Shown here: piece by piece, positions 39,626-50,807 of the stretch | How positions within the stretch are numbered: the first letter of the stretch is position 1 | How the letters are laid out: each line of letters opens with the position of its first letter | DNA from: Paucisalibacillus globulus DSM 18846 | GTDB taxonomy: Bacteria; Bacillota; Bacilli; Bacillales; Amphibacillaceae | Length of the DNA: 64,000 nt | Assembly (NCBI RefSeq): GCF_000482485.1 | Contig: NZ_AXVK01000001.1 | Coordinates: forward strand, 496,001-560,000 | Direction: 5' to 3' | Notes under the pieces: model-generated | The model's database searches: none | Told to the model about the DNA's origin: nothing | Seen by the model: the letters and a program-made list of their open reading frames with translations, nothing else | Made by a program: the position numbers and the translations under genes

Positions 39626-40507
39626 TTGGCAAAAAGTATGACTGGTTATGGTACAAGTACAACTCATTTAGAAAATACTACCATCTCTGTAGAAATCAAA
39701 TCGATAAATCATCGTTTTTTAGATATCATTCCAAAATATCCAAGAACCTTTATATTTCTAGAAGATAAGATTAAAAAGACCGTAAAATCTTATTTTTCAC
39801 GCGGACGAATTGAAATACATATTAATATTGATGGTGATAATTTTGTAAACAAATCTATTGTCACCGATTGGGATTTACTGGATCAATATGTTCAACAATT
39901 AAAAAAGATAAAGGATAGGTACGCATTGAAAGGCGATATCCCTATGTCGGTTTTAACAGAATTGCCTGATCTTATTACAGTCGTTGAAAATGAAGAAAAA
40001 CCAAGTGAACTGCAAAACATTGTTTTAACATGCGTTGCTAATGCTTGTAAACAAGTCGAAGAAATGCGAATGGAAGAGGGTAAAAACTTATTAGAGGATA
40101 TTTTAAAGCGAGTTTCTAGTATTCGAGATATGGTACTCTTATTAGAGGGAAGAAGAGAAAAGGTTATAGAAGAGTACCGATTGCGTATTAAGAAGCGGAT
40201 TGAGGAATATATAGAAGATTCTATTACTATTGATAAAGGTCAAATCCACCAAGAAATTGCAATACTCTCAGAAAAAGGAGATATCACAGAGGAGATTACC
40301 CGTTTACTAAGTCATTTAGAACAAATAGAAGAAATTTGTCAGGGTGAGGAGTCTATTGGTAGAAAGCTTGATTTTATCGTGCAAGAAATGAATCGTGAAG
40401 CAAATACAATTGGGTCAAAATCTACGGATTCCCAAATCGGTAGATGGACCATTGGAATTAAAAGTGAAATTGAGAAAATTAAAGAGCAAGTTCAAAATCT
40501 CGAGTAA
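39626..40507 (+). CDS. yloC: YicC/YloC family endoribonuclease
   Basis: The 293-residue YicC-type protein has the N-terminal motif AKSMTGYGTS, EIKSINHRFLDI and, in the C-terminal DUF1732 part, QEIAILSEKGDITEEITRL, HLEQIEEI and GRKLDFIVQEMNREANTIGSKS. Members from E. coli and B. subtilis are reported endoribonucleases. TTG 39626 follows GTAGGTGAT; GTG 39617 lies in that site. It heads the conserved group yloC-remA-gmk-rpoZ-coaBC-priA. Confidence 0.92.
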   Translation: MAKSMTGYGTSTTHLENTTISVEIKSINHRFLDIIPKYPRTFIFLEDKIKKTVKSYFSRGRIEIHINIDGDNFVNKSIVTDWDLLDQYVQQLKKIKDRYALKGDIPMSVLTELPDLITVVENEEKPSELQNIVLTCVANACKQVEEMRMEEGKNLLEDILKRVSSIRDMVLLLEGRREKVIEEYRLRIKKRIEEYIEDSITIDKGQIHQEIAILSEKGDITEEITRLLSHLEQIEEICQGEESIGRKLDFIVQEMNREANTIGSKSTDSQIGRWTIGIKSEIEKIKEQVQNLE

Positions 40508-40544
40508 ATAAATGGTGAGACTTTTATTTTTACAAAAAAGCTTA

Positions 40545-40550
40545 TATAAT
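40545..40550 (+). promoter_or_regulatory. Possible -10 box before remA
   Basis: TATAAT 27 bases before the remA start in the yloC-remA gap. No clear -35 is seen. Confidence 0.4.
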
Positions 40551-40576
40551 AGTTTAGAATGACAGGGGGAAGTAAT

Positions 40577-41683
<1,107 letters not shown>

Positions 41684-41689
41684 AAAGGT

Positions 41690-41725
41690 AATCCCTTGCA
41701 TGTTAAAATGCAAGGGATTATTTAA
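41690..41725 (+). terminator. Intrinsic terminator after rpoZ
   Basis: AATCCCTTGCAT and ATGCAAGGGATT form a 12-bp perfect stem with a 6-base loop, followed by ATTTAAT. Confidence 0.8.
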
Positions 41726-41789
41726 TATAAGAAAATTATGGTATAAATAGACTAGAAGATTTAATTGTTCTGGAAAGGTGTTCGTTAAC

Positions 41790-42995
41790 ATGCTGAATAA
41801 AAATGTAATACTAGGAGTGAGTGGTGGAATTGCTGCTTACAAGGCTTGTGCTTTAACAAGCAAGTTAACACAACAAGGGGCAAACGTTAAAGTGATTATG
41901 ACAGAGTCAGCAACTAAATTTATTTCCCCCCTAACATTTCAAGCATTATCAAGGAACCCGGTTTACACCGACACATTTGATGAAAAAGATGCAGAAAAAA
42001 TCGCTCATATTGATCTAGCGGATTGGGCTGATATGTTTGTAATTGCCCCAGCAACTGCAAATATTATTGGGAAAATCGCGAACGGAATAGCTGATGATAT
42101 GATGACAACTTCTATTCTTGCTACAAAAGCACCGGTATACATTGCCCCAGCAATGAATGTCAATATGTATGAGCATCCCGGGGTTATTAAAAATATGCAA
42201 ACTTTAGTAAATTTTGGTTACCATTTTATTGAGCCAGGTGCAGGCTATCTTGCATGTGGTTGGATTGGAAAAGGAAGATTAGAAGAACCGGAAACTATAA
42301 TTGAAGTGATAAAATCGTATCAAAATAGCCCACGCTTATTATTAGGGAAAAAAGTACTAATATCGGCCGGTCCTACAAGGGAAAAAATTGACCCTGTTCG
42401 TTTTTTTTCCAATCGTTCAACAGGAAAAATGGGGTATAAGCTAGCGGAAGCCGCTGCTGAAATGGGAGCAGAAGTTACATTAGTATCTGGTCCGGTTAAT
42501 TTAGCTACACCATCTGGTACTATAAAACGTATTGATGTGACAACTGCAGAAGAGATGTATAAAGTAACGACTGAAGAATTTTCTTCACATGATATTGTCA
42601 TTAAAGCTGCAGCAGTAGCCGATTACCGACCAAAAGTTACCTATGATAATAAAATGAAAAAACAAGATGGGATACTTCAAGTTGAAATGGAACGTACAAA
42701 GGATATTTTAAAAACACTTGGAGAGAACAAAACAAAACAATTTCTTGTAGGTTTCGCAGCGGAAACTCAAAATCTAAAAGCTTATGGTTTGGATAAGCTT
42801 AATCGGAAGAATTTAGACGCTATAGTCGTAAATAATGTGGCCGAGGATGGTGCTGGGTTTGGAAGCGATACGAATATCGTAACCTATTTTAATAGAAAAT
42901 TAGAGCAGCATGTGATTCCTAAAGCAAGCAAAAAAGAGGTTGCAAGAGAGATTCTAAAATTAATATTGCGTGATATGAAGGATGATCAATCGTGA
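41790..42995 (+). CDS. coaBC: Phosphopantothenoylcysteine decarboxylase / phosphopantothenate-cysteine ligase
   Basis: The bifunctional CoaBC makes 4'-phosphopantetheine for coenzyme A. The N-terminal flavoprotein domain (to about residue 185) has GVSGGIAAYKACALTSKL, APATANIIGKIANGIADD, PAMNVNMYEHP and the active-site ACGWIGKGRLEEP. The C-terminal CTP-dependent ligase has ISAGPTREKIDPVRFFSNRS, STGKMGY and VKAAAVADYRP-like KAAAVADYRPK. ATG 41790 is used; a GTG at 41778 lies on the ribosome site. It overlaps priA by 4 bases. Confidence 0.97.
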   Translation: MLNKNVILGVSGGIAAYKACALTSKLTQQGANVKVIMTESATKFISPLTFQALSRNPVYTDTFDEKDAEKIAHIDLADWADMFVIAPATANIIGKIANGIADDMMTTSILATKAPVYIAPAMNVNMYEHPGVIKNMQTLVNFGYHFIEPGAGYLACGWIGKGRLEEPETIIEVIKSYQNSPRLLLGKKVLISAGPTREKIDPVRFFSNRSTGKMGYKLAEAAAEMGAEVTLVSGPVNLATPSGTIKRIDVTTAEEMYKVTTEEFSSHDIVIKAAAVADYRPKVTYDNKMKKQDGILQVEMERTKDILKTLGENKTKQFLVGFAAETQNLKAYGLDKLNRKNLDAIVVNNVAEDGAGFGSDTNIVTYFNRKLEQHVIPKASKKEVAREILKLILRDMKDDQS

Positions 42996-45400
42996 ATATT
43001 GCAAGGGTTATAGTTGATGTCCAAGCGAAGACGATCAATCAAACATTTGATTATTTAATACCAGTTCGATTTCAAGACATTCTTGCAGAAGGAATGCGCG
43101 TAATCGTACCATTTGGTCCGAGAAAAATAACCGGTTTCGTTGTGGGAATTACATCAACATCTGATTTTGACAAGTTAAAGGAAATTATTGATGTACTAGA
43201 CATTTATCCTGTCTTAACAAAAGAATTGTTGGAACTAGGAAAATGGATGGCAGAAGATACACTTACCATGTACATTACAGCCTACCAAGCTATGTTGCCC
43301 CAAGTTTTGAAGGCACAATATAAGAAAGAATTAATAAGAAATACAGATGAACCATTGTCAAAGGAATTCGAGTTCTTGTTTGCAGGTAGAGATGTTATAA
43401 GTTTTGAGGAATTTGAAGGTTCAAGCATTTCTTATTCCAAACTACAGAAAGCGGTCCAGGAGACAACCATTTCCATTAATTATCTTGTAAAATCTAGAAT
43501 TACAAAAAAGCTTGTTACATTCATAGAGCCCAATAAAGAAAGTTATCAATTAGAAGAATCATTATTCGATTTGCCCCAAAATGCAAAAAAACAAAGAGCA
43601 ACATTAGCTTACTTTATTCAAAACTCAGACTCGATTGAACAAAATAAATTATTCCATATTACAAATTCAAATCGAACAGTTGTTAAGGCTCTTATAGATA
43701 AGCAATTATTAAAAGAAATTAAAAAGGAAGTATATCGAAACCCTTATAATGATGATTCTTTTGAAAGAACACTCCCACTTAATTTGACTGAACAACAAGA
43801 ACAAGCATTACAGCCAATAAAAGAAAAAGTATCAAACAGTGAACATGATGTATTTTTAGTTCATGGTGTAACCGGAAGTGGTAAAACTGAAATTTATCTG
43901 CAGGCCATTCAAGATGTATTAAACGAAGGAAAAGAGGCAATTGTGCTCGTTCCTGAAATTTCGTTAACACCGCAAATGGTAAATCGATTTAAGGGGCGTT
44001 TTGGTAGTGAAGTAGCTGTCATGCATAGTGCTCTTTCAAATGGTGAGAAGTATGATGAATGGCGAAAAATTCAAACAAAGAAGGTAAGTGTTGTTGTTGG
44101 TGCACGGTCAGCAATTTTTGCGCCATTTGAAAATATAGGAATCATCATTATTGATGAAGAACATGAGACAACATATAAACAAGAGGATCAACCAAGATAT
44201 CATGCTAGGGATGTTGCGATTAAACGAGGACTTTATCATCATTGTCCAGTGGTTCTAGGAAGTGCTACACCAACTTTAGAATCTTTTGCTCGAGCCAAAA
44301 AAGGTGTGTACAAATTAGCTACGTTAGATAAACGTACAAATGAAAAACCTATGCCAGATGTAGAAATTGTAGATATGCGTGAAGAATTGCATACTGGAAA
44401 TCGTTCCATGTTTTCTACTCAATTAAAGGAAAGTATGGAAAGTGCAATAGAACGTGGAGAGCAAATTGTTCTTTTGCTAAACCGAAGAGGATATTCGACA
44501 TTTGTTATGTGTAGAGATTGTGGTCATGTTAAACAATGCCCACATTGTGATATTGCTTTAACCTATCATAAACGAAGTAATCAATTAAAATGTCATTACT
44601 GTTCTTATGAAGAAAGAATGCCCTTAGAATGCCCAGAATGTCAAAGTGACTCCATTCGTTATTTTGGAACGGGTACGCAACGTGTGGAGGAATCATTAGC
44701 ACAATTAATGCCACATGCTCGTGTTATTCGGATGGATGTAGACACAACAAGGAAAAAGGGATCCCATGAAAAGTTATTGAAGAGTTTTGCTGACAAGCAA
44801 GCAGATATTTTATTAGGTACACAAATGATTGCAAAAGGTCTTGATTTTGCCAATGTTACGTTAGTTGGAGTATTAACCGCTGATTCAATGTTGCATTTAC
44901 CTGATTTTCGTTCTAGTGAAAAAACGTTTCAATTATTAACTCAAGTGAGTGGTAGAGCAGGAAGACATGAATTACTTGGAAAAGTGATTGTTCAAACTTA
45001 TACTCCTGAACATTATAGTATTCAACTTGCAAGTAGCTATGATTTTCATCAATTTTTTAATGCAGAGATGCAGATTAGAAGAACATTCCGATATCCGCCA
45101 TATGTCTATTTAGCACTCATTACGGTATCACATCCTAATCATGTTAAAGTAGTTCAAATAACCCAGCGTATCGCACAATTACTTACCAAGGTGGTAGCCG
45201 AGGAAACAATCATACTAGGTCCAACACCATCACCGATATCAAGGATGAAAGATAGATATCGCTACCAATGCATGATAAAATACAAAAATGAACCAAACCT
45301 TAGAAGGAATATCAAAAAAATTATGGATCAGTTTGCTGATGAGGTTCGAAAAGAGGACTTATTGATTACAGTAGATATGCAACCATACCATCTTATGTAG
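42992..45400 (+). CDS. priA: Primosomal replication restart helicase PriA
   Basis: PriA reloads replication machinery at stalled forks. The 802 residues show the N-terminal 3'-end-binding domain, the helicase P-loop VHGVTGSGKTEIYLQ, Walker B IIIDEEHETTYKQ, GSATPTLESF, and a zinc-binding block with CRDCGHVKQCPHCD and CHYCSYEERMPLECPECQ. Motif V/VI VSGRAGRHELLGKVIVQT is intact. Start GTG 42992. In B. subtilis def follows; here fmt follows directly after 15 bases. Confidence 0.97.
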   Translation: MNIARVIVDVQAKTINQTFDYLIPVRFQDILAEGMRVIVPFGPRKITGFVVGITSTSDFDKLKEIIDVLDIYPVLTKELLELGKWMAEDTLTMYITAYQAMLPQVLKAQYKKELIRNTDEPLSKEFEFLFAGRDVISFEEFEGSSISYSKLQKAVQETTISINYLVKSRITKKLVTFIEPNKESYQLEESLFDLPQNAKKQRATLAYFIQNSDSIEQNKLFHITNSNRTVVKALIDKQLLKEIKKEVYRNPYNDDSFERTLPLNLTEQQEQALQPIKEKVSNSEHDVFLVHGVTGSGKTEIYLQAIQDVLNEGKEAIVLVPEISLTPQMVNRFKGRFGSEVAVMHSALSNGEKYDEWRKIQTKKVSVVVGARSAIFAPFENIGIIIIDEEHETTYKQEDQPRYHARDVAIKRGLYHHCPVVLGSATPTLESFARAKKGVYKLATLDKRTNEKPMPDVEIVDMREELHTGNRSMFSTQLKESMESAIERGEQIVLLLNRRGYSTFVMCRDCGHVKQCPHCDIALTYHKRSNQLKCHYCSYEERMPLECPECQSDSIRYFGTGTQRVEESLAQLMPHARVIRMDVDTTRKKGSHEKLLKSFADKQADILLGTQMIAKGLDFANVTLVGVLTADSMLHLPDFRSSEKTFQLLTQVSGRAGRHELLGKVIVQTYTPEHYSIQLASSYDFHQFFNAEMQIRRTFRYPPYVYLALITVSHPNHVKVVQITQRIAQLLTKVVAEETIILGPTPSPISRMKDRYRYQCMIKYKNEPNLRRNIKKIMDQFADEVRKEDLLITVDMQPYHLM

Positions 45401-45415
45401 AAAGTAGGCTATTAA

Positions 45416-46357
45416 ATGAAACGAATAGTTTTTATGGGGACTCCAGATTTTTCTGCCCCTATTTTAAATAAGTTAGTTCAATCCGAATATGAAGTGGTAC
45501 TAGTCGTAACTCAACCGGACAGGCCTAAAGGTAGAAAGAAAGTAATTACTCCTCCTCCAGTTAAAGTGGAAGCAGAAATACATAATATTCCTGTTTTTCA
45601 ACCGGAAAAGATTCGTCATGAGTACCAAGAAATATTAAATTATAATCCAGATATTATTGTTACAGCTGCTTATGGGCAAATCCTTCCTAATGAACTTTTA
45701 GAAGGGCCTAAATACTGCTGTATAAACGTTCATGCTTCACTCCTTCCCGAACTACGAGGTGGAGCGCCAATTCACTATGCGATAATGCAAGGCAAAGATG
45801 AAACAGGAATTACGATTATGTATATGGCTGAAAAATTGGACGCTGGTGATATTCTTACACAAAAAAGTATTCCAATTGAGAAAAAAGATCATGTAGGGTC
45901 TATGCATGATAAACTATCTACAGTTGGTGCGGATTTATTAATGGAAACACTGCCTAAATTGTTTGCAGAAGAATTAACACCTATTAAACAGGATGATTCT
46001 AAAGCTACATTTGCATCTAATATAAAACGTGAACAGGAAGAAATTGATTGGAATAAATCAAACATTGAAATTTACAATCAAATAAGAGGACTTCATCCTT
46101 GGCCGGTAGCATTTACTACTTATCAAAATGAAAATATGAAGATATGGTGGGGCGAGCCGGTTGAAGAGGAATATAAAGGGGAGCCAGGGGTAATTACTGC
46201 TAAAGATGATGATGAAGCATTTATTGTAATTTGTGGTAATCATAAAGGAATCCGCATCACTGAAATTCAACCTGCTGGAAAGAAACGAATGACTGTGAAG
46301 GATTATTTACAGGGCTCGAGCGATCGTATAAAAATTGGTAGCAAAATGGGTGAATAA
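45416..46357 (+). CDS. fmt: Methionyl-tRNA formyltransferase
   Basis: Fmt formylates initiator Met-tRNA with 10-formyl-THF. The 313 residues contain the folate-binding block with Asn-His-Asp catalysis ([20 protein letters not shown] and [15 protein letters not shown]) and a C-terminal OB domain ([15 protein letters not shown]). A peptide deformylase gene normally sits just upstream; none is present, so deformylase must come from another locus. Confidence 0.97.
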   Translation: MKRIVFMGTPDFSAPILNKLVQSEYEVVLVVTQPDRPKGRKKVITPPPVKVEAEIHNIPVFQPEKIRHEYQEILNYNPDIIVTAAYGQILPNELLEGPKYCCINVHASLLPELRGGAPIHYAIMQGKDETGITIMYMAEKLDAGDILTQKSIPIEKKDHVGSMHDKLSTVGADLLMETLPKLFAEELTPIKQDDSKATFASNIKREQEEIDWNKSNIEIYNQIRGLHPWPVAFTTYQNENMKIWWGEPVEEEYKGEPGVITAKDDDEAFIVICGNHKGIRITEIQPAGKKRMTVKDYLQGSSDRIKIGSKMGE

Positions 46358-46360
46358 TAA

Positions 46361-47710
46361 ATGAACAAATATCTTCTTAGAAATACCATAATAGACATAT
46401 TACTTCGTATTGAACAAGATAGCGGGTATAGTCATTTATTAATAAATCATGAAATTAAGTCGAAACATATCTCTCCAAAAGATGAGGGGTTATTAACAGA
46501 AATCGTTTATGGAACAATTCAGCGAAAGATGACGCTAGACTTTTTTATTAATTCTTTTATTAATCAAAAGAAAAAATTAGAACCTTGGGTTTACATGCTT
46601 CTTAGAATGTCTGTTTATCAAATGGTTTATTTGGATAAAGTACCCGATCATGCGATTATTCATGAGGGTGTTGAGATTGCAAAACAAAGAGGACATAAGG
46701 GTATTGCATCTCTCGTTAATGCAGTACTTAGAAATATTCAACGAAATGGAGTCCCTAGTACAAGTGGAATTGAGGACCCAGTTACACGTCTAGCAATTGA
46801 AACTAGTCATCCAGATTGGCTAGTAAAAAGATGGATAGAACATTATGGCTATGAAACAACGAAAGAAATGTGTATGGCAAATCTAAGTCATAAACCAATT
46901 TCAGTACGTGTACAACCCTTGAAAATTTCAAGGGATGATGCGATGGAACAGTTAAAGCGTGAAGGGTATGAGGTATCTGAATCTGCTTTTTCAGAGCAAG
47001 GTATTATTATTGAACACGGTAATATTTTAAAATCGGTTTTGTTTGAAAAAGGAAGTATCACCATCCAAGATCAAAGTTCCATGCTAGTTGGAGAAATGAT
47101 TGATGCACATCCAGATTTTACTGTTTTAGATGCATGTAGCGCGCCTGGGGGTAAAGCAACTCATATTGCTGAGAAAATGCAAAATAAAGGTGTCATATAC
47201 GCACATGACATACATAAGAAAAAAATAAATCTAATCAATGAAAAAGCCAAGGATTTGAATATTTCTATTATAAATGCAGAGGCAATGGATGCTAGGAATT
47301 TATCAGACCGGTATACACCGGAATACTTTGATCGCATTTTAGTAGATGCACCATGTTCAGGGTTAGGCGTCATGCGAGGAAAACCAGATATAAAGTATAA
47401 TAAAAAAGAAGAGGATATTAAAAGACTTTCTGAAATTCAACAAGATATTTTAAACACAATTTCTCCATTACTTAAGCAAGATGGGTTGTTAGTTTATAGT
47501 ACTTGTACGGTTGATCCTGCAGAAAATGAAGCAGTCATAAAGAAATTTCTAAAAGACAATAAGAATTTTCAAGTAGATAAGAACTTTTTCGAAGAGTTGC
47601 CTACTGAATTAAGGACTTCAAAAGGTATTACTCCGTTTGGATTGCAACTTTTCCCGCAAGATTTTCAAACGGATGGTTTTTTCTTAACTAGACTGTTACG
47701 AAATTCCTAA
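46361..47710 (+). CDS. rsmB: 16S rRNA (cytosine-967-C5)-methyltransferase RsmB
   Basis: RsmB methylates C967 of 16S rRNA using SAM. The 449 residues have the N-terminal NusB-like domain (LRNTIIDILLRIEQDSGYSH, LVNAVLRNIQRNG) and the Rossmann methyltransferase with LDACSAPGGKATHIAE, the motif IV VDAPCSGLGVMRGKPD and motif VI YSTCTVDPAENEAVI, holding the two conserved Cys. It begins 3 bases after fmt. rlmN, which follows in B. subtilis, is absent; a 259-base gap separates it from prpC, with no clear feature. Confidence 0.96.
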   Translation: MNKYLLRNTIIDILLRIEQDSGYSHLLINHEIKSKHISPKDEGLLTEIVYGTIQRKMTLDFFINSFINQKKKLEPWVYMLLRMSVYQMVYLDKVPDHAIIHEGVEIAKQRGHKGIASLVNAVLRNIQRNGVPSTSGIEDPVTRLAIETSHPDWLVKRWIEHYGYETTKEMCMANLSHKPISVRVQPLKISRDDAMEQLKREGYEVSESAFSEQGIIIEHGNILKSVLFEKGSITIQDQSSMLVGEMIDAHPDFTVLDACSAPGGKATHIAEKMQNKGVIYAHDIHKKKINLINEKAKDLNISIINAEAMDARNLSDRYTPEYFDRILVDAPCSGLGVMRGKPDIKYNKKEEDIKRLSEIQQDILNTISPLLKQDGLLVYSTCTVDPAENEAVIKKFLKDNKNFQVDKNFFEELPTELRTSKGITPFGLQLFPQDFQTDGFFLTRLLRNS

Positions 47711-47969
47711 AAGCATGAATAAACTAGTAGAAAAGTATGGGGAATTACCAGAAAAAGATATTCTTATTTGGTGAATTGTGTAATACTTATATTAGTAAAA
47801 TTGGTATTCGTTAAGGGATTCTCCGAAAGTGAATTTTATTTTTCTTAAGAAACCTTATGCTGATTAGTGCATACCTTTAGGAAAATGCCTATGTTGCACT
47901 TAGGGTAGGAAGGACTTGTTACGTACCTACCTACGAAAAAGTATTGCTTTAGGATTAGGGGTGATAGAA

Positions 47970-48731
47970 ATGGAAGGACATTTTTTTACAGATCGTGGTC
48001 AAGTTCGAATTCATAATGAAGACTCAGGTGGAATATTAGCTGGTGCAAATGGTCAATATTTAGCTATTATTGCGGATGGTATGGGAGGGCATCAAGCTGG
48101 AGACGTAGCTAGTATGATGGCTACCAACGCCTTTGAAAAGAAATGGAATGAAAATGAAGGATTTGATTCACCGGAAGCGGTAGAGAAATGGCTAAAACAA
48201 ACTTTACTTGAAGCAAATAAATTAATATATCAGCATTCAGTAGAGAATGAGGAATGTCAAGGCATGGGTACAACCATTGTCGTTGCTATTTGTACGGAAG
48301 AGTTTATTACTGTTGCCCATATTGGAGATAGTAGATGTTACTTATATAATAATTTTAGCTTTAAACAATTAACGGAAGACCACACACTGGTTAACGCGCT
48401 TGTTCAAACAGGACAAATTTCAAAAGATGATGCACTTGTACACCCTAGGAAGAATGTTGTCCTTAAAGCACTTGGTACTGGGGAAATAGTTGAACCTGAC
48501 ATCCAAACTATCTCTTGGGAAGATGGAGATAAACTATTATTATGTTCTGATGGATTAACTGATAAAGTTCTAGATGATGAATTGGCTGAATATATGAAAT
48601 CCGCTACCAATATTAAAGAAATTGGACAAAGCCTTGTTGACTTAGCAAATGAGCGTGGTGGGGAGGATAATGTTTCGCTTGTAATCTTACAGCATGAAAC
48701 GAATGTGGAAGAAGGTGAGTCTTCATGCTAA
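47970..48731 (+). CDS. prpC: PPM-type Ser/Thr protein phosphatase PrpC (Stp)
   Basis: PrpC dephosphorylates targets of PrkC and the kinase itself. The 253 residues carry the PPM metal motifs GQVRIHNEDSGG, IADGMGGHQAGDVAS, CQGMGTTIVV, AHIGDSRCYL and SDGLTDKV, and end GGEDNVSLVIL. ATG 47970 follows TTAGGGGTGATA; an ATG 18 codons upstream lacks a site and family match. It overlaps prkC by 7 bases, the standard phosphatase-kinase pair. Confidence 0.96.
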   Translation: MEGHFFTDRGQVRIHNEDSGGILAGANGQYLAIIADGMGGHQAGDVASMMATNAFEKKWNENEGFDSPEAVEKWLKQTLLEANKLIYQHSVENEECQGMGTTIVVAICTEEFITVAHIGDSRCYLYNNFSFKQLTEDHTLVNALVQTGQISKDDALVHPRKNVVLKALGTGEIVEPDIQTISWEDGDKLLLCSDGLTDKVLDDELAEYMKSATNIKEIGQSLVDLANERGGEDNVSLVILQHETNVEEGESSC

Positions 48732-50794
48732 ATGGTCATTTACTAAACGAACGCTATCGTATTAAAGAAAAAATTGGCGGAGGTGGAATGGCTGACGTAT
48801 ATCTTGCGAAAGATATCATTCTAGATCGCCAAGTAGCTATTAAAGTACTTCGTTTAGAATATGCGAATGATGAAGAATTTATTGCAAGATTTGATCGAGA
48901 AGCCCAATCTGCTACAAGTCTTTCGCATCCAAATGTCGTAACCATTTACGATGTGGGAGAAGAAGAACAAATCCTTTACATGGTGATGGAATACGTGGAT
49001 GGGATGACACTAAAGGAATTTATCCAACGTTATGGTCCAATTGATGTGCCAGAAGCAATTGAAATTATGAAGCAAATGACTGCTGCTATTGCCCATGCAC
49101 ATGAAAATGGCATTGTTCACCGGGATATTAAGCCACAAAATATATTAATTGATACATATGGACATATAAAAGTTACGGATTTTGGAATTGCAGTTGCATT
49201 AAGTGCCACATCACTCACTCAAACAAACTCAATATTAGGATCTGTACATTATTTATCCCCTGAACAAGCAAGGGGTGGAATGGCTACTAAGAAGTCTGAT
49301 ATCTATTCATTAGGTATTGTTCTCTTTGAAATGTTAACTGGACGTTTGCCTTTCCAAGGACAGTCACCGGTTTCCATTGCATTAAAACATTTACAAAGTG
49401 ATACACCATCTGTGAGAAGATTTAGTCCTGATGTACCACAAAGTGTTGAAAACATTGTTCTAAAGGCAACAGCAAAGGACCCATTTCATCGTTTTAATAC
49501 TGTTTATGAAATGGAAGAAAGTTTGGAAGTTGCGCTTTCACCGGAAAAAATAGACGAACCAAAATATTTTCCACCAACCGAAGTGGGAGAAGAAACAAAG
49601 GCAATACCTATTATTACGGAGAGTCAGCTTGAAAACATTCACCAAGATACAATTATTCATCAAGCAAATGCAGAAACAAAAAAAGTGGGTAGCAATGGAC
49701 AAACTCAAAAAGATTCTGTAAACAAAAAGAAGAAAAAGGATAAAAAGGATAAAAAGAAGAAAAAGAAGAAAAAAAATAAAAAACTACTTATTACTTCTAT
49801 TGTTCTATTAGTTCTTTTATCACTAACTTTAGTATTGGTATTTGTCGTTCCAGCACTTACTAAGCCAAAGGATGTTACAATTCCAGATGTTATAGGGTAT
49901 GAGTATAGTGAAGCTAAAGATGAATTAGAAAGTATCGGATTGAAAGTTGAAAGAGAAGATATACCCTCAGAGGAGATGGAGGAAGGAAAAGTTGTAAAGA
50001 CAGATCCTAAACCAGAACGAACAGTAAAAGAAGGACAAACTGTTACGGTTTATATAAGTACAGGAAAAGAGAAGATCCCATTTGATGATTATGTTGGAAG
50101 ACAGTTTGACGAAATCAAACGCTTATTAATAGAAAAGGGTTATGATGAAGACAATATTGTCGCATATGAGGAATTTTCATCCGAAAAGCCAGCTGGAGAA
50201 ATTTTAAGACAAGTTCAACCAGTGGAAGGTGAGGAAGTAATCCCTGCAGAAGCAAAAGTTATCTTTGAAGTTAGTAAAGGCAAGGAACCTATAGAACTCG
50301 ATAATCTTTATGGAATGACACAGGATGAAGCTAAAAAACATTTGGAGTCATTAGGACTAAAGATGCATCCTATTAAGGAAAATTCTGATACGGTTCCTGA
50401 AGGTATGGTTATTCGTCAAGACCCAAGTGCTAATACGGAAATGAATGAAGGGGATATCATTGATGTATATATATCAATTGGACCGGAAAAATTACCCGTT
50501 AATCAATATACTTTCGAATTTGACGTTAACTATACACTAGATGATGAACCTGATCCAGATAATGGAGAAGGTAGCGAGGATGAGCAAGAAAATAAAGAAC
50601 TACCGCCTCAAATAGTCAATATTTATATTCAAGACTATGATAATAAAGATTTTTCTATTGTAGCTGAGCAATATAAAATTACAAAAGATGAAACGATAAC
50701 GATAACATTAAAAATTGAACAGGGATCTGAAGGTCGTTATAAAGTTATGCGTGATGATGAGATTCTTATCGATAAAACTATTCCATTTGAATGA
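48725..50794 (+). CDS. prkC: PASTA-domain Ser/Thr protein kinase PrkC
   Basis: Membrane Hanks-type kinase that senses muropeptides and controls stationary phase, wall synthesis and germination. The 689 residues have a kinase domain (GGGGMADVY loop, catalytic Lys40, HRDIKPQN with Asp134, DFG, SPEQARG), a long Lys-rich juxtamembrane run at about 332-354, one membrane span at about 355-378, three PASTA repeats (about 385-580, first DVIGYEYSEAKDELESIGL) and a C-terminal Ig-like domain. The Lys run is encoded by nearly pure A/G with A-tracts. Partner phosphatase prpC overlaps upstream and rsgA follows. Confidence 0.97.
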   Translation: MLNGHLLNERYRIKEKIGGGGMADVYLAKDIILDRQVAIKVLRLEYANDEEFIARFDREAQSATSLSHPNVVTIYDVGEEEQILYMVMEYVDGMTLKEFIQRYGPIDVPEAIEIMKQMTAAIAHAHENGIVHRDIKPQNILIDTYGHIKVTDFGIAVALSATSLTQTNSILGSVHYLSPEQARGGMATKKSDIYSLGIVLFEMLTGRLPFQGQSPVSIALKHLQSDTPSVRRFSPDVPQSVENIVLKATAKDPFHRFNTVYEMEESLEVALSPEKIDEPKYFPPTEVGEETKAIPIITESQLENIHQDTIIHQANAETKKVGSNGQTQKDSVNKKKKKDKKDKKKKKKKKNKKLLITSIVLLVLLSLTLVLVFVVPALTKPKDVTIPDVIGYEYSEAKDELESIGLKVEREDIPSEEMEEGKVVKTDPKPERTVKEGQTVTVYISTGKEKIPFDDYVGRQFDEIKRLLIEKGYDEDNIVAYEEFSSEKPAGEILRQVQPVEGEEVIPAEAKVIFEVSKGKEPIELDNLYGMTQDEAKKHLESLGLKMHPIKENSDTVPEGMVIRQDPSANTEMNEGDIIDVYISIGPEKLPVNQYTFEFDVNYTLDDEPDPDNGEGSEDEQENKELPPQIVNIYIQDYDNKDFSIVAEQYKITKDETITITLKIEQGSEGRYKVMRDDEILIDKTIPFE

Positions 50795-50807
50795 AGAAGG
50801 TGAATAA

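Noticed and set aside
47715-47774. 19-codon frame after rsmB
   Set aside because: No ribosome site and no similarity to the N terminus of RlmN, so not a remnant I can support.
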